7,161 bases of DNA, from the NCBI GenBank assembly GCA_034173665.1, contig JAXFDG010000046.1, positions 1 through 7,161 on the forward strand, written 5' to 3'. Within the stretch, counting starts at the first letter, position 1. Each line of letters starts with the position of its first letter. The notes under the pieces were generated by a model. That model was given only the letters and a program-made list of their open reading frames with translations, was not told the origin of the DNA and searched no databases. Source of the DNA: Arcanobacterium_A sp034173665 (GTDB lineage Bacteria > Actinomycetota > Actinomycetes > Actinomycetales > Actinomycetaceae). The position numbers were made by a program, and so were the translations under genes. Positions 1 to 6,629 of this stretch are shown here, piece by piece.

Positions 1-1496
1 CAAGCGAAGCCAAATTCTTCTTGCAAGTCAGAAAGCATCCGCAAAACAGTTGCTTGTACCGACACATCAAGTGCAGAAGTTGGCTCATCAGCAATCAATA
101 GGCTTGGGCGGAGAATCAGAGCACGAGCGATACATACACGCTGACGCTGACCACCAGAAAGCTCATGCGGGTAACGATTGTAAGTTGAGCGTGGAAGCTG
201 CACCGCATCAAGCATTTCAAGCACGCGCTGCTGGCGTTCTTTCGCTGTTCCAATCTTATGAACTACAAGTGGTTCACCGATACAGTCACCGATCGGGAAT
301 CTTGGATTCAACGAGGCTGCCGGATCTTGGAATACTACGCCGATATCCTTAGAACGTGCACGTCGCTCCTGCTTTGACAACGAAAGCAAATCTTCACCGA
401 AAATCTTAACTTCACCAGAAGCCGCTGGAAGCAAGCCCAACACGCACTTACCGATAGTGGACTTACCCGAACCTGATTCGCCAACGAGGCCCACAATTTC
501 CTTTGCCGCAACATCAAAAGTTACGCCGTCAACAGCTCGGAATGGCGCCTTACCACGCATCTCATATTCAATAACAAGGTCTTTTGCTTCAAGGACCTTC
601 TTATTTAAGTCAAGACTCTCTGGAGTAATCTCACGCAAACCGAATTGCACACGACCCTGCCCCAAATGTGGCACTGCCTTTAACAGACGCTTCGTGTACG
701 GATGTTCTGGGTGGTTCATCACTTGATCGGCGGTGCCGGATTCAACGATATTTCCACGGAACATTACGTGAACGTAATCAGCCATATCTGCAACCACGCC
801 CATGGAGTGGGTAATCAGCAAGATACCGGTGTTGAGCTTGTCTTTCAAAGAACGAAGCAAGTCAAGGATATCTGCCTGAACAGTCACATCAAGTGCGGTG
901 GTTGGTTCGTCGGCAATGATTGCCTTTGGATTACAGCTAATTGCAATCGCGATAACTACACGCTGACGCTGACCACCGGAAAGTTCATGCGGATACTGAG
1001 CAAAGCGCTTTTCTGGATTATCTAATCCAACCATCTCAAGTAATTCGATAGCACGCTTATCTGCATCTTCGCCGTAGTAGAGTCCATGATGCTCAAGAGC
1101 TTCAGTAATCTGCTTTCCAATAGTAATTACTGGGTTCAGCGCAGTCATTGGCTCCTGGAAAACCATTGCTACTTCTTTACCGCGAATTGCGCGTAACCCA
1201 CGTGAACCGGCTGCCCGCACATCGTATTTGCCAACTTTCACGTCACCACCAATAGTTGCGTTGCCTGGTAGCAAGCCAAGAGCTGACATCGAAGTTACGG
1301 ATTTTCCAGAACCAGATTCACCAACAAGTGCCACTACTTCACCCGGGTGAATATCAATGCTTACACCACGGACAGCGTGTACTCGCCCAAACTCGGTCTT
1401 AAACTGGACATCGAGTTCACCGAAGGAAAGTACTGGCTTACCAGCCTCAAGTTCAGTTTTCTGCATATCAGTACTTTCTGGATTGAGGTGAGTCAT
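1..1496 (-). CDS. Fused dual-domain Opp/Dpp-type ABC transporter ATP-binding protein (3' end outside the window)
   Basis: This cytoplasmic ATPase powers the importer, and one chain carries both nucleotide-binding domains (the equivalents of DppD and DppF). 498 residues are visible. Domain 1 has a Walker A GESGSGKS at 59-66, Q-loop Gln114, signature LSGGQRQ at 172-178, Walker B ending in Asp196-Glu197, and switch His230. A linker at about 255-300 follows, including the HPEHPYTKRLL segment typical of the Opp/Dpp C-terminal region. Domain 2 repeats the set: Walker A at 339-346, Gln390, LSGGQ at 446-450, and Asp470-Glu471. The window ends before the second switch His. Fused proteins of this family usually run to about 550 residues, so some 50-100 are probably missing. 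The ATG lies 1 base after the dppC stop. Its ribosome-binding site (AAAGG, 9 bases upstream) sits inside the end of dppC, so translation is probably coupled. Both domains keep all visible catalytic residues. The substrate cannot be read from this subunit. Confidence 0.95.
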   Translation of the reverse strand, partial: MTHLNPESTDMQKTELEAGKPVLSFGELDVQFKTEFGRVHAVRGVSIDIHPGEVVALVGESGSGKSVTSMSALGLLPGNATIGGDVKVGKYDVRAAGSRGLRAIRGKEVAMVFQEPMTALNPVITIGKQITEALEHHGLYYGEDADKRAIELLEMVGLDNPEKRFAQYPHELSGGQRQRVVIAIAISCNPKAIIADEPTTALDVTVQADILDLLRSLKDKLNTGILLITHSMGVVADMADYVHVMFRGNIVESGTADQVMNHPEHPYTKRLLKAVPHLGQGRVQFGLREITPESLDLNKKVLEAKDLVIEYEMRGKAPFRAVDGVTFDVAAKEIVGLVGESGSGKSTIGKCVLGLLPAASGEVKIFGEDLLSLSKQERRARSKDIGVVFQDPAASLNPRFPIGDCIGEPLVVHKIGTAKERQQRVLEMLDAVQLPRSTYNRYPHELSGGQRQRVCIARALILRPSLLIADEPTSALDVSVQATVLRMLSDLQEEFGFA

Positions 1497-1497
1497 C

Positions 1498-2493
1498 TTA
1501 GTTCACCTTTCCCTTCTGACGTGGATCAAATGCATCGCGCAGGCCATCACCGATGAAGTTAATTGCCAAAGCAATTGCCAAAATCAAAGCTGCTGGCCAG
1601 AAGAAGAGCCATGGACGAGTAGAGAAGGTCTGCTGGTAGTTAGAAATTAACAAACCAAGCGAAGTTTCTGGAGCCTTCACGCCGAAGCCAAGGTAAGAAA
1701 GTGAAGTCTCAAGCAAGATTGCCGAAGCAATGGAAAGGGTTGCGGAAACGATAATCGTACCCAAGCAGTTAGGCAAAATATGACGGATGATAATCCGGCT
1801 TGTTGGGGCGCCAAGTGCTTGTGCAGCAGAAACGAATTCGCGTTCACGCAGGGAAAGAACTTCACCACGCACGAGTCGAGCCAGACCAGTCCAAGAAAGC
1901 AAACCAAGCATTACTGCCAGAAGCATAATACCCTTGTTGCCGAACATCGAACCGATCACTGCAGCAAGCACGAGCATCGGAATAACGATGAAAAGATCGG
2001 TGACACGCATCAATATTGATTCAACCGGGCCGCGGAGATAACCAGATAATGCACCAACTACGGTACCAATAAAGGTTGAAACCAAGCCCACAACGAACGC
2101 AATAATGATTGACTTTTGGGTACCACGCATAATTAAGGCGAAGTAATCTTTACCGACGTTATCCTGACCCATTGGGTGTTCGCCAAGACCGGTCCAGCTA
2201 ATAGTTGGTGCTCCCCCATTTACCACTGGTAGTGGATCAATGAAGTTATGCTTCCACCAACCTGGAATCGGACCAAAACCAAGCGAAGTAAACGCTAACA
2301 AAATAATGAAAGTAAGGAAGATAGTTGAAATCATCGCTCCCCGGTGATGCAAGAAGCGTCGTAAAACTAATTGCCCTTGAGAGTACGACTTCGTATCTTT
2401 TGAATCCAAAACTTCATCATCGAGCTCAGCAATGTCAAACTTCGATGGATCATCGACCTGAGCTACTTTATGTTCAAAATTTTCTTTACTCAT
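1498..2493 (-). CDS. dppC: DppC/OppC-type ABC transporter permease
   Basis: This is the second pore-forming inner-membrane subunit of the importer, 331 residues, a normal length for the family. An acidic cytoplasmic N-terminus of about 50 residues precedes a first membrane segment at about 54-73. The family-typical motif around HPMGQDNVGKD (106-116) leads into segments at roughly 128-149, 160-182, 188-205, 244-263 and 298-317. The cytoplasmic EAA loop that docks on the ATPase is clear at 218-241 (EF, then AA, Gly228, and ILPN at 239-242). The C-terminus has the conserved GDGLRDAFDPR. The ATG is set by a perfect AGGAGG at 2499-2504, 5 bases upstream. The gene starts 45 bp after dppB and ends 1 bp before the ATPase gene. 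The dpp label is at family level; Opp cannot be excluded. Confidence 0.95.
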   Translation of the reverse strand: MSKENFEHKVAQVDDPSKFDIAELDDEVLDSKDTKSYSQGQLVLRRFLHHRGAMISTIFLTFIILLAFTSLGFGPIPGWWKHNFIDPLPVVNGGAPTISWTGLGEHPMGQDNVGKDYFALIMRGTQKSIIIAFVVGLVSTFIGTVVGALSGYLRGPVESILMRVTDLFIVIPMLVLAAVIGSMFGNKGIMLLAVMLGLLSWTGLARLVRGEVLSLREREFVSAAQALGAPTSRIIIRHILPNCLGTIIVSATLSIASAILLETSLSYLGFGVKAPETSLGLLISNYQQTFSTRPWLFFWPAALILAIALAINFIGDGLRDAFDPRQKGKVN

Positions 2494-2530
2494 TATTGCC
2501 TCCTAGATTGCGAACAAAGTTAGTCATCAT
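2486..2530 (-). other. Possible 14-codon coupling ORF between dppB and dppC
   Basis: A short frame reads MMTNFVRNLGGNNE and stops at a TAA that overlaps codons 2-3 of dppC, in a different frame. It has its own strong ribosome-binding site, GGAGGTGA at 2539-2546, which contains the dppB stop codon and lies 8 bases before the first ATG. This arrangement would let ribosomes that finish dppB reinitiate at once and be carried past the dppC start, coupling the two permeases. It could equally be chance, because dppC has its own perfect AGGAGG. No peptide function is suggested. Confidence 0.25.
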
Positions 2531-2540
2531 TTCTTTGTTC
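2512..2540 (-). repeat. 8-bp inverted repeat between dppB and dppC
   Basis: GAACAAAG at 2512-2519 and CTTTGTTC at 2533-2540 are perfect complements separated by 13 bases. In the mRNA the stem would begin inside the dppB stop codon and close over the ATGATG of the small frame described above, 7 bases ahead of the dppC Shine-Dalgarno. No T-run follows, so it is not a standard terminator. It may modulate translation or RNA processing, but an 8-bp stem can also arise by chance. Confidence 0.4.
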
Positions 2541-4065
2541 ACCTCCGGATTCGTGGGTCGATGTAGGCATAAGCGATATCAGCAATCATGTTCATCAAAA
2601 CTGCAATACCACCAGTTACCAAGAAGAATGCCATTACCGGGTTCGGATCAACATGGGATAACCCGGTTTGGAAAAGATTACCCATTCCCTTCCAGCCGAA
2701 GACCTTTTCGGTAATAACTGCGCCACCAATCAAACCTGCAAAGTCAAAAGCCACGATTGTAGTAATTGGAATAAGCGCATTACGGAATGCATGACGTGTC
2801 ATCACGATACGCTCTGGCAAGCCCTTTGAACGTGCAGTTCGAACATAATCTTGACCAAGGGTTTCAAGCATTGAAGAACGCGTGTAACGCGTGTACGAAG
2901 CAATCGACATCAAGGTCAACGAAATCGTTGGGAGCAAAATATGTGCACCCATATCAATAAACTCTAACCAGAAATATCCTGCGCCTGAGAAGTTTGGAGA
3001 CTCGGAACCGATTGTAGAAATCGGACGAGAACCGACGGCGTCAATGTAGTGAACCCAGTAGCGGGAAACGTAGTCTACAATCATTGCAACCCACATTCCG
3101 ATTACTGTCCAAATTGCGGCAACGCGAATTGAGTCGCGGGCATATCCACCAAAGAAGTATGGAATCGCGATAGCAATAGCGATACCGAGAGCAAGCATAA
3201 TGAAGAGCCAGAGGTATGAAGCGTTAACGAGCACACCGTTAAGGGCGAGAATCGCTACAAAATATACACCAGCCACTGCAAGCACATTTACTAATGCCCG
3301 GCGATTTGAAATATTCACAAGCAAGGCAGTGAAGAGAATCGCACCTGCAATACCTGCCAAAGCTTCCATCCAGAAGCCTGATCCTGGATTTGCGAACCAG
3401 CGAGTTACGGAGAGGAATTGCAGTAGTGCTACTGCAACAACGAATGAACTAACAGCCGTAATTAAACGGTTCTTCTTTGAGCCTGCCACAATTGCTTGAC
3501 AGAAAAGCGCGAAAAGCACCGCCAGAATCAGTGTGGTCCACCAAGAAATTTGGGCGTCTGCCAGCCAGTCATTAAAACGAATTGCGCCGTATTCCTTAAG
3601 CAACACTGCGAATACGAAGGAAGGAAGTGAGAAGAAAATAAAAGCAATCGCTGTCACTACATAGTCAAATCCAGAGTACTGACGAATCGCGGTCATTACG
3701 CCAAAGAAGATACCGAGCACGATACCAAGCACTGTTGCAAGGAAGACGAGCCTGATTGAAGATCCGGCTGCGGCTGCAAGTAAGTCGTTCACATTCTGGC
3801 CACTGCGATCTAAGCCAAAGTTACAAGCACCCTTTAAACATCCACCAACACCGGTGAGCCAGTTCCAGTAGCGCACGTACCATGGAAGATCCAAGCCCAT
3901 TTGCTCGGTTCGGCGTTGCATCAGGTTTTCGCGATTCTTATCATTTGATTCGCGCAAATCTGCGAGAGGATCGCCGGAGTTAATAACCAGCACGTACATC
4001 AGAATTGATGCAATGAACAAGACGAGCGCAGAAATACCAATGCGCTTGAGAATGAACTTTGACAT
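2539..4065 (-). CDS. dppB: DppB/OppB-type ABC transporter permease, extended form with an internal membrane insertion
   Basis: This is the first pore-forming subunit of the importer. At 508 residues it is about 170-190 longer than classical DppB (around 310-340). The ends are typical: membrane segment at about 9-29, a loop with a GLDRSG motif (84-89), segments at about 104-126 and 134-157 with FFSLPSF, then a C-terminal half with LLPT (377-380), TRYTRSSMLETLGQDYVRTA (392-411), the EAA loop around Gly415 and RNALIP (428-433), EKVFGWKGMG (453-462) and a final DPRIRR. Between about 165 and 345 lies extra sequence with six hydrophobic stretches, at roughly 174-192, 201-219, 232-250, 258-276, 283-303 and 313-331. 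An even number keeps the EAA loop cytoplasmic. There is no frameshift. Cys76 and Cys81 lie in the first external loop. The ATG has only a weak upstream AAAG-type ribosome-binding site, about 10 bases away. No better start is visible nearby. Confidence 0.93.
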   Translation of the reverse strand: MSKFILKRIGISALVLFIASILMYVLVINSGDPLADLRESNDKNRENLMQRRTEQMGLDLPWYVRYWNWLTGVGGCLKGACNFGLDRSGQNVNDLLAAAAGSSIRLVFLATVLGIVLGIFFGVMTAIRQYSGFDYVVTAIAFIFFSLPSFVFAVLLKEYGAIRFNDWLADAQISWWTTLILAVLFALFCQAIVAGSKKNRLITAVSSFVVAVALLQFLSVTRWFANPGSGFWMEALAGIAGAILFTALLVNISNRRALVNVLAVAGVYFVAILALNGVLVNASYLWLFIMLALGIAIAIAIPYFFGGYARDSIRVAAIWTVIGMWVAMIVDYVSRYWVHYIDAVGSRPISTIGSESPNFSGAGYFWLEFIDMGAHILLPTISLTLMSIASYTRYTRSSMLETLGQDYVRTARSKGLPERIVMTRHAFRNALIPITTIVAFDFAGLIGGAVITEKVFGWKGMGNLFQTGLSHVDPNPVMAFFLVTGGIAVLMNMIADIAYAYIDPRIRR

Positions 4066-4370
4066 TCGAGGACTACTTTCTTTCTTCTTGCTCAGTTTTA
4101 AACTATCTCAATACTATTTTGATAATTTCTCTGCAAGCTTTTTTGAAAGTCTTTAACTTTACAATTACCGTAAAAATTCTAATTGGTGATTTTTTCAAAA
4201 TGAAATTTCATTTGAAAATAAAAGCAAACTCACTGAATTTTACGAGACTTTTAGTTTTTAAAACTATTTTAAATATTTATTAATTAATGCTTATTTAATA
4301 AATCAGTGGAAGAGATTGAAGATTCAAATGCGCAATATCTAAAAGCCCAACCCAACACTAAACCACTGTT
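4066..4370 (-). other. AT-rich gene-free spacer upstream of dppB
   Basis: About 300 bases with no credible gene on either strand, markedly richer in A and T than the surrounding coding sequence. In the direction of the operon it leads from the hairpin after the lipoprotein gene to the dppB start. It could hold a secondary promoter for the permease-ATPase genes, but I found no convincing -35/-10 pair among the many AT-rich hexamers. A 16-bp palindrome lies in the middle. The 74-codon frame on the plus strand here is low-complexity and AT-driven, and I do not regard it as a gene. Confidence 0.6.
4192..4218. promoter_or_regulatory. AT-rich palindrome in the dppB upstream spacer
   Basis: AAATGAAATTTCATTT at 4198-4213 is a perfect 16-bp palindrome. 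With one unpaired base it extends outward (TTTTC on the left, GAAAA on the right) to 4192-4218. It lies about 135-150 bp before the dppB start and is shaped like a repressor operator, but base composition alone makes A/T palindromes common in this spacer. No regulator family is recognised. Confidence 0.3.
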
Positions 4371-4426
4371 GCACTACACAGGCGTAGCGGTGTAGTGGTT
4401 ATCACTACACCGCTACGCCTCAGTGC
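4371..4426 (-). terminator. Large intercistronic hairpin after the lipoprotein gene (attenuator or mRNA-stabilising type)
   Basis: AGGCGTAGCGGTGTAGTG at 4380-4397 is perfectly complementary to 4403-4420 across a 5-base loop, giving an 18-bp GC-rich stem. GCACT at 4371-4375 and AGTGC at 4422-4426 can add an outer 5-bp stem across a small asymmetric bulge. It starts 28 bp after the lipoprotein stop codon. There is no T-run on the downstream side, so it is not a textbook intrinsic terminator. In this position, between a binding-protein gene and its permease genes, such stems usually protect the upstream mRNA from 3' exonucleases or cause partial termination, which would favour excess binding protein. 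CACTACAC at 4372-4379 can also pair with 4390-4397, forming a competing smaller hairpin. Confidence 0.75.
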
Positions 4427-4434
4427 TGAATCGA

Positions 4435-4447
4435 GAGGTTGTACCTC
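4435..4447 (-). repeat. Small hairpin just after the lipoprotein stop codon
   Basis: GAGGT at 4435-4439 and ACCTC at 4443-4447 form a 5-bp stem with a 3-base loop, lying between the lipoprotein stop codon and the large hairpin. It may be a minor part of the same 3' structure, or chance. Confidence 0.25.
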
Positions 4448-4453
4448 AAGCGA

Positions 4454-6226
4454 TTACCAGGCCCACTTTTCAGCGTTCCAGACAATACCGTTCTGAGTTA
4501 CGTTGCGCTCAACGTTCTTCAAGCCTTCGGTATGTGCTGCAATGCCTGGGTGTGCGTAGATTGGGAGGTTCAAAAGATCTGCCCATGCAGCCTTTTCGAA
4601 TTCAATCTTTGCTGCCTTGTGAACTGCAGGATCAAGGGAAACCTCAACCTTTGCCCAAGCAGCATCTACTTCTGCGTTGTTCCACTGGCTGAAGTTCTGC
4701 TGACCGGTGGACTTGAAGATATTTGCACCGGAAACAACCTGGCCGGAACCGGACCATGCGAAGAGTGCAATATCGTACTGGCCGGTTGCAAGAGCACCTT
4801 CAGGAGCGAAGAAGTTTTCTGCACCGATGTCTTCAATGGTGAAGCCAGCCTGATCACAGGAAGCCTTAATCAAAGCAACGGTATCAGCACGACGCTGATT
4901 AGGAGCGGAGTAACCGATACGTACAGTTGGGTTTGCTACACCAGACTCAGCAATAAGCTGCTTTGCCTTCTCAAGATCAACCTTGTCGTATTCGCCATTG
5001 TAAGAAGCTGCTACAACCTCTGCGTACTCAGGGTCGTTTACAAAGTATTCGCGAGAATTCATGAGCTGTGCTTCTGGATCAAGCTTCTTTACAAGCTTGT
5101 CTACGATGTCCTGGCGTGGTGCACAAAGTGCAAATGCCTGACGAAGCTTGAGACCACCCTGACCTTCGGAGAATACGGAAGTATCAGCGAAGTTGTAATC
5201 CAAGTGTTCCCAAATCATGGTTGAACCGGTAAGAACCTTTACACCAGCAGTATTTGCCAAGGTGTCAAGTGCATCCTGAGTTGCCTGTGGTTCAATTACG
5301 TTTACATCCTTGTTAGCAAGAGCCTGAATCTGGCCTTCTGGAGCGATAAAGCGTACAACGAGCTCGTCAACGCCACCTGGTTCACCCCACCAATCAGGGT
5401 TCTTAACGAGGGTTACGTATTCACCCTTCTTCCAACCACCCTGCTTCAAGGTGTATGGGCCGAAAGATGGAATTTCTTCAGCTGGCTGAAGTTCTCCAGC
5501 ATTCTTGGAATACCAGTTATTCCAGTAGTCCGCAGCCTTCTTTGCAACTTCAAAATCCTGAGCCTTGAGAGCTTCGAAAAGCTTTTCCTTGTCAAGACCA
5601 ATCTGAGTAGCTACAACGTGGGAAGGACGTACACCGGAAATAACGAGCTGCCAATCTGGGTTTGGAGCATCGTAAGTAACGGTAAATTCACGATCGCCTG
5701 CATTACATTCTGGACCATTCTTTACTGGACCAGCGTATGAATCAGGAGAAGATACGTTATCGAAAAGTGGAGCGCCGTTTCCAGCGTCATCTACATTGCC
5801 AGCAGCCTTCTGGCCATCGAGAATCCACTGTGGGTTCTGAGCTACCCAATCCAAGTAGAAATCTTCACAGGTGATTGGGGTGCCACCCTCGTACACAGCC
5901 TTTTCGTTAATGGTGTACTTAACGGTTAGTGGAGATTCGGAAACCATCTCGTAATCACCGAGATCGCCACCCTTATGCCATTCGCCGTTAGCCTCGAAGT
6001 AACCGAAGCTGGAAGCCATACGATCATTAATTACTGAGTTACCAGTCGAGTAAAGGGAAGAAATTGACGAGTTGTACCCGCCGTACTCATCTGCACCAAC
6101 AGTGAATGATGCAGTGGTAGCTGCGCCTTCGCTCTTCTTCACATCAACAGTGGAAGAACATGCGCTAAGTGCTAGTGCTGCGGAAGCACCGACAACGAAA
6201 ATTGGAAGAACCTTATTTCGCTTCAT
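4454..6226 (-). CDS. Substrate-binding lipoprotein of a peptide-type ABC importer (SBP family 5)
   Basis: This 590-residue extracytoplasmic solute receptor captures the substrate and hands it to the DppB/DppC pore. The N-terminus is a lipoprotein signal: MKRNK, a hydrophobic run, then the lipobox LSAC with the lipidated Cys at 23. Family 5 landmarks follow: YTINEKAVYEGGTPITCEDF (104-123), GPYTL (256-260) with VTLVKNPDWWG (271-281), KLRQAFALCAPRQDIV (360-375), QYDIALFAWSG (483-493) and a C-terminal WNAEKWAW. Length is normal for the family. Besides the lipobox Cys there are four cysteines (120, 174, 368, 457), which could form two disulfides outside the cell. The start is fixed by AGAGG 6 bases upstream and by the signal peptide. 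It is first in the operon and is separated from dppB by a hairpin and 388 bp. Oligopeptide or dipeptide is the likeliest ligand, but this family also binds nickel, heme, sugars and opines, so the substrate is not settled. Confidence 0.95.
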   Translation of the reverse strand: MKRNKVLPIFVVGASAALALSACSSTVDVKKSEGAATTASFTVGADEYGGYNSSISSLYSTGNSVINDRMASSFGYFEANGEWHKGGDLGDYEMVSESPLTVKYTINEKAVYEGGTPITCEDFYLDWVAQNPQWILDGQKAAGNVDDAGNGAPLFDNVSSPDSYAGPVKNGPECNAGDREFTVTYDAPNPDWQLVISGVRPSHVVATQIGLDKEKLFEALKAQDFEVAKKAADYWNNWYSKNAGELQPAEEIPSFGPYTLKQGGWKKGEYVTLVKNPDWWGEPGGVDELVVRFIAPEGQIQALANKDVNVIEPQATQDALDTLANTAGVKVLTGSTMIWEHLDYNFADTSVFSEGQGGLKLRQAFALCAPRQDIVDKLVKKLDPEAQLMNSREYFVNDPEYAEVVAASYNGEYDKVDLEKAKQLIAESGVANPTVRIGYSAPNQRRADTVALIKASCDQAGFTIEDIGAENFFAPEGALATGQYDIALFAWSGSGQVVSGANIFKSTGQQNFSQWNNAEVDAAWAKVEVSLDPAVHKAAKIEFEKAAWADLLNLPIYAHPGIAAHTEGLKNVERNVTQNGIVWNAEKWAW

Positions 6227-6267
6227 TTGTCACCTCTTTTGTAATGTATTCGTGCGGGAATTGACGA

Positions 6268-6297
6268 CGTGGTTCAAGTTACCGCGTGGTTTCAAGT
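6268..6297 (-). repeat. Two near-identical direct repeats in the lipoprotein gene leader
   Basis: CGTGGTTCAAGT at 6268-6279 recurs as CGTGGTTTCAAGT at 6285-6297 (plus-strand reading), one base longer and starting 17 bp further on. They lie 42-71 bp upstream of the lipoprotein start, downstream of the predicted promoter, so they would be in the 5' untranslated RNA. The second copy can also form a 5-bp stem, GCGTG (6284-6288) with CACGC (6298-6302). This could be a regulator or RNA-binding site. No known riboswitch is recognised. Confidence 0.4.
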
Positions 6298-6318
6298 CAC
6301 GCCGTATTCAATTCGAGC

Positions 6319-6338
6319 AACGATGCCGAAACATCGTT
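6319..6338 (-). promoter_or_regulatory. Operator-like inverted repeat at the predicted transcription start
   Basis: AACGATG at 6319-6325 and CATCGTT at 6332-6338 are perfect complements around a 6-base centre. The element begins about 4 bases after the predicted start of transcription and about 93 bp before the lipoprotein start codon. That position suits a repressor operator, and the same sequence could fold as a hairpin near the mRNA 5' end. The regulator is not encoded in the visible sequence and its family cannot be named. Confidence 0.45.
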
Positions 6339-6348
6339 ATGGAAGAAA

Positions 6349-6376
6349 ACTATACCTGAGGAAGTTTTGATTTCGA
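6349..6376 (-). promoter_or_regulatory. Predicted sigma-70-type promoter of the transporter operon
   Basis: On the minus strand, TCGAAA at 6371-6376 (4 of 6 to TTGACA) and TATAGT at 6349-6354 (5 of 6 to TATAAT) are spaced by 16 bases. Transcription would begin near 6342 and give a leader of roughly 115 bases. The -10 match is good and the -35 moderate. Other AT-rich hexamers further upstream cannot be ruled out. Confidence 0.4.
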
Positions 6377-6629
6377 GATAATTTTTCTTAACCTCAAGAT
6401 TTCTCTACCCACAAAGCTTAAAGAAATTGCAAAGCATTAAAGGAATAGTCAGAGCATCCAGAAAAATCTTTATGCACTAAGAACTCGAAAAAACACCTTA
6501 TTTTTCAATGTTTTCCACCCAAAGTATTGTGTAAACCTAAAGAAACAGCAGGCGTATATTTTCAAATAAAAATGAATATTTATACGAAGAGAAAGGTTTT
6601 TTGCAATTTGAGTCACATTTTCTTCAGTG
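6377..6629. other. Intergenic region upstream of the operon promoter
   Basis: About 250 bases, AT-rich, with no credible gene on either strand. It separates the end of the partial gene at the right edge from the transporter promoter. I see only weak A/T inverted repeats (for example GTATA near 6553 and TATAC near 6581) and no clear terminator for the upstream gene. Whether transcription reads through is open. Confidence 0.5.

Noticed and set aside
2539..4065. A frameshift or gene fusion artefact explaining the long dppB
   Set aside because: The frame is continuous with normal codon use throughout, and both family halves are in the same frame around the insertion.
4059..4283. A 74-codon plus-strand frame antisense to the dppB start and spacer
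   Set aside because: It is made mostly of A/T-rich low-complexity codons, overlaps the real dppB start, has no clear ribosome-binding site and resembles no family.
4371..4426. A CRISPR repeat or insertion-sequence end
   Set aside because: There is only one copy in the window, no spacer array, no transposase and no target-site duplication. A transcript-level hairpin is the simpler reading.
4439..5224. A 261-codon plus-strand frame inside the lipoprotein gene, with many Cys and Leu
   Set aside because: It is antisense to a confidently identified gene with signal peptide and family motifs. Its composition is the mirror of that gene's codon pattern.
6284..6302. A tRNA T-arm-like sequence (GGTTTCAAGTC within a short stem)
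   Set aside because: The loop is 9 bases rather than 7, and no acceptor stem, anticodon arm or D-arm could be found around it.
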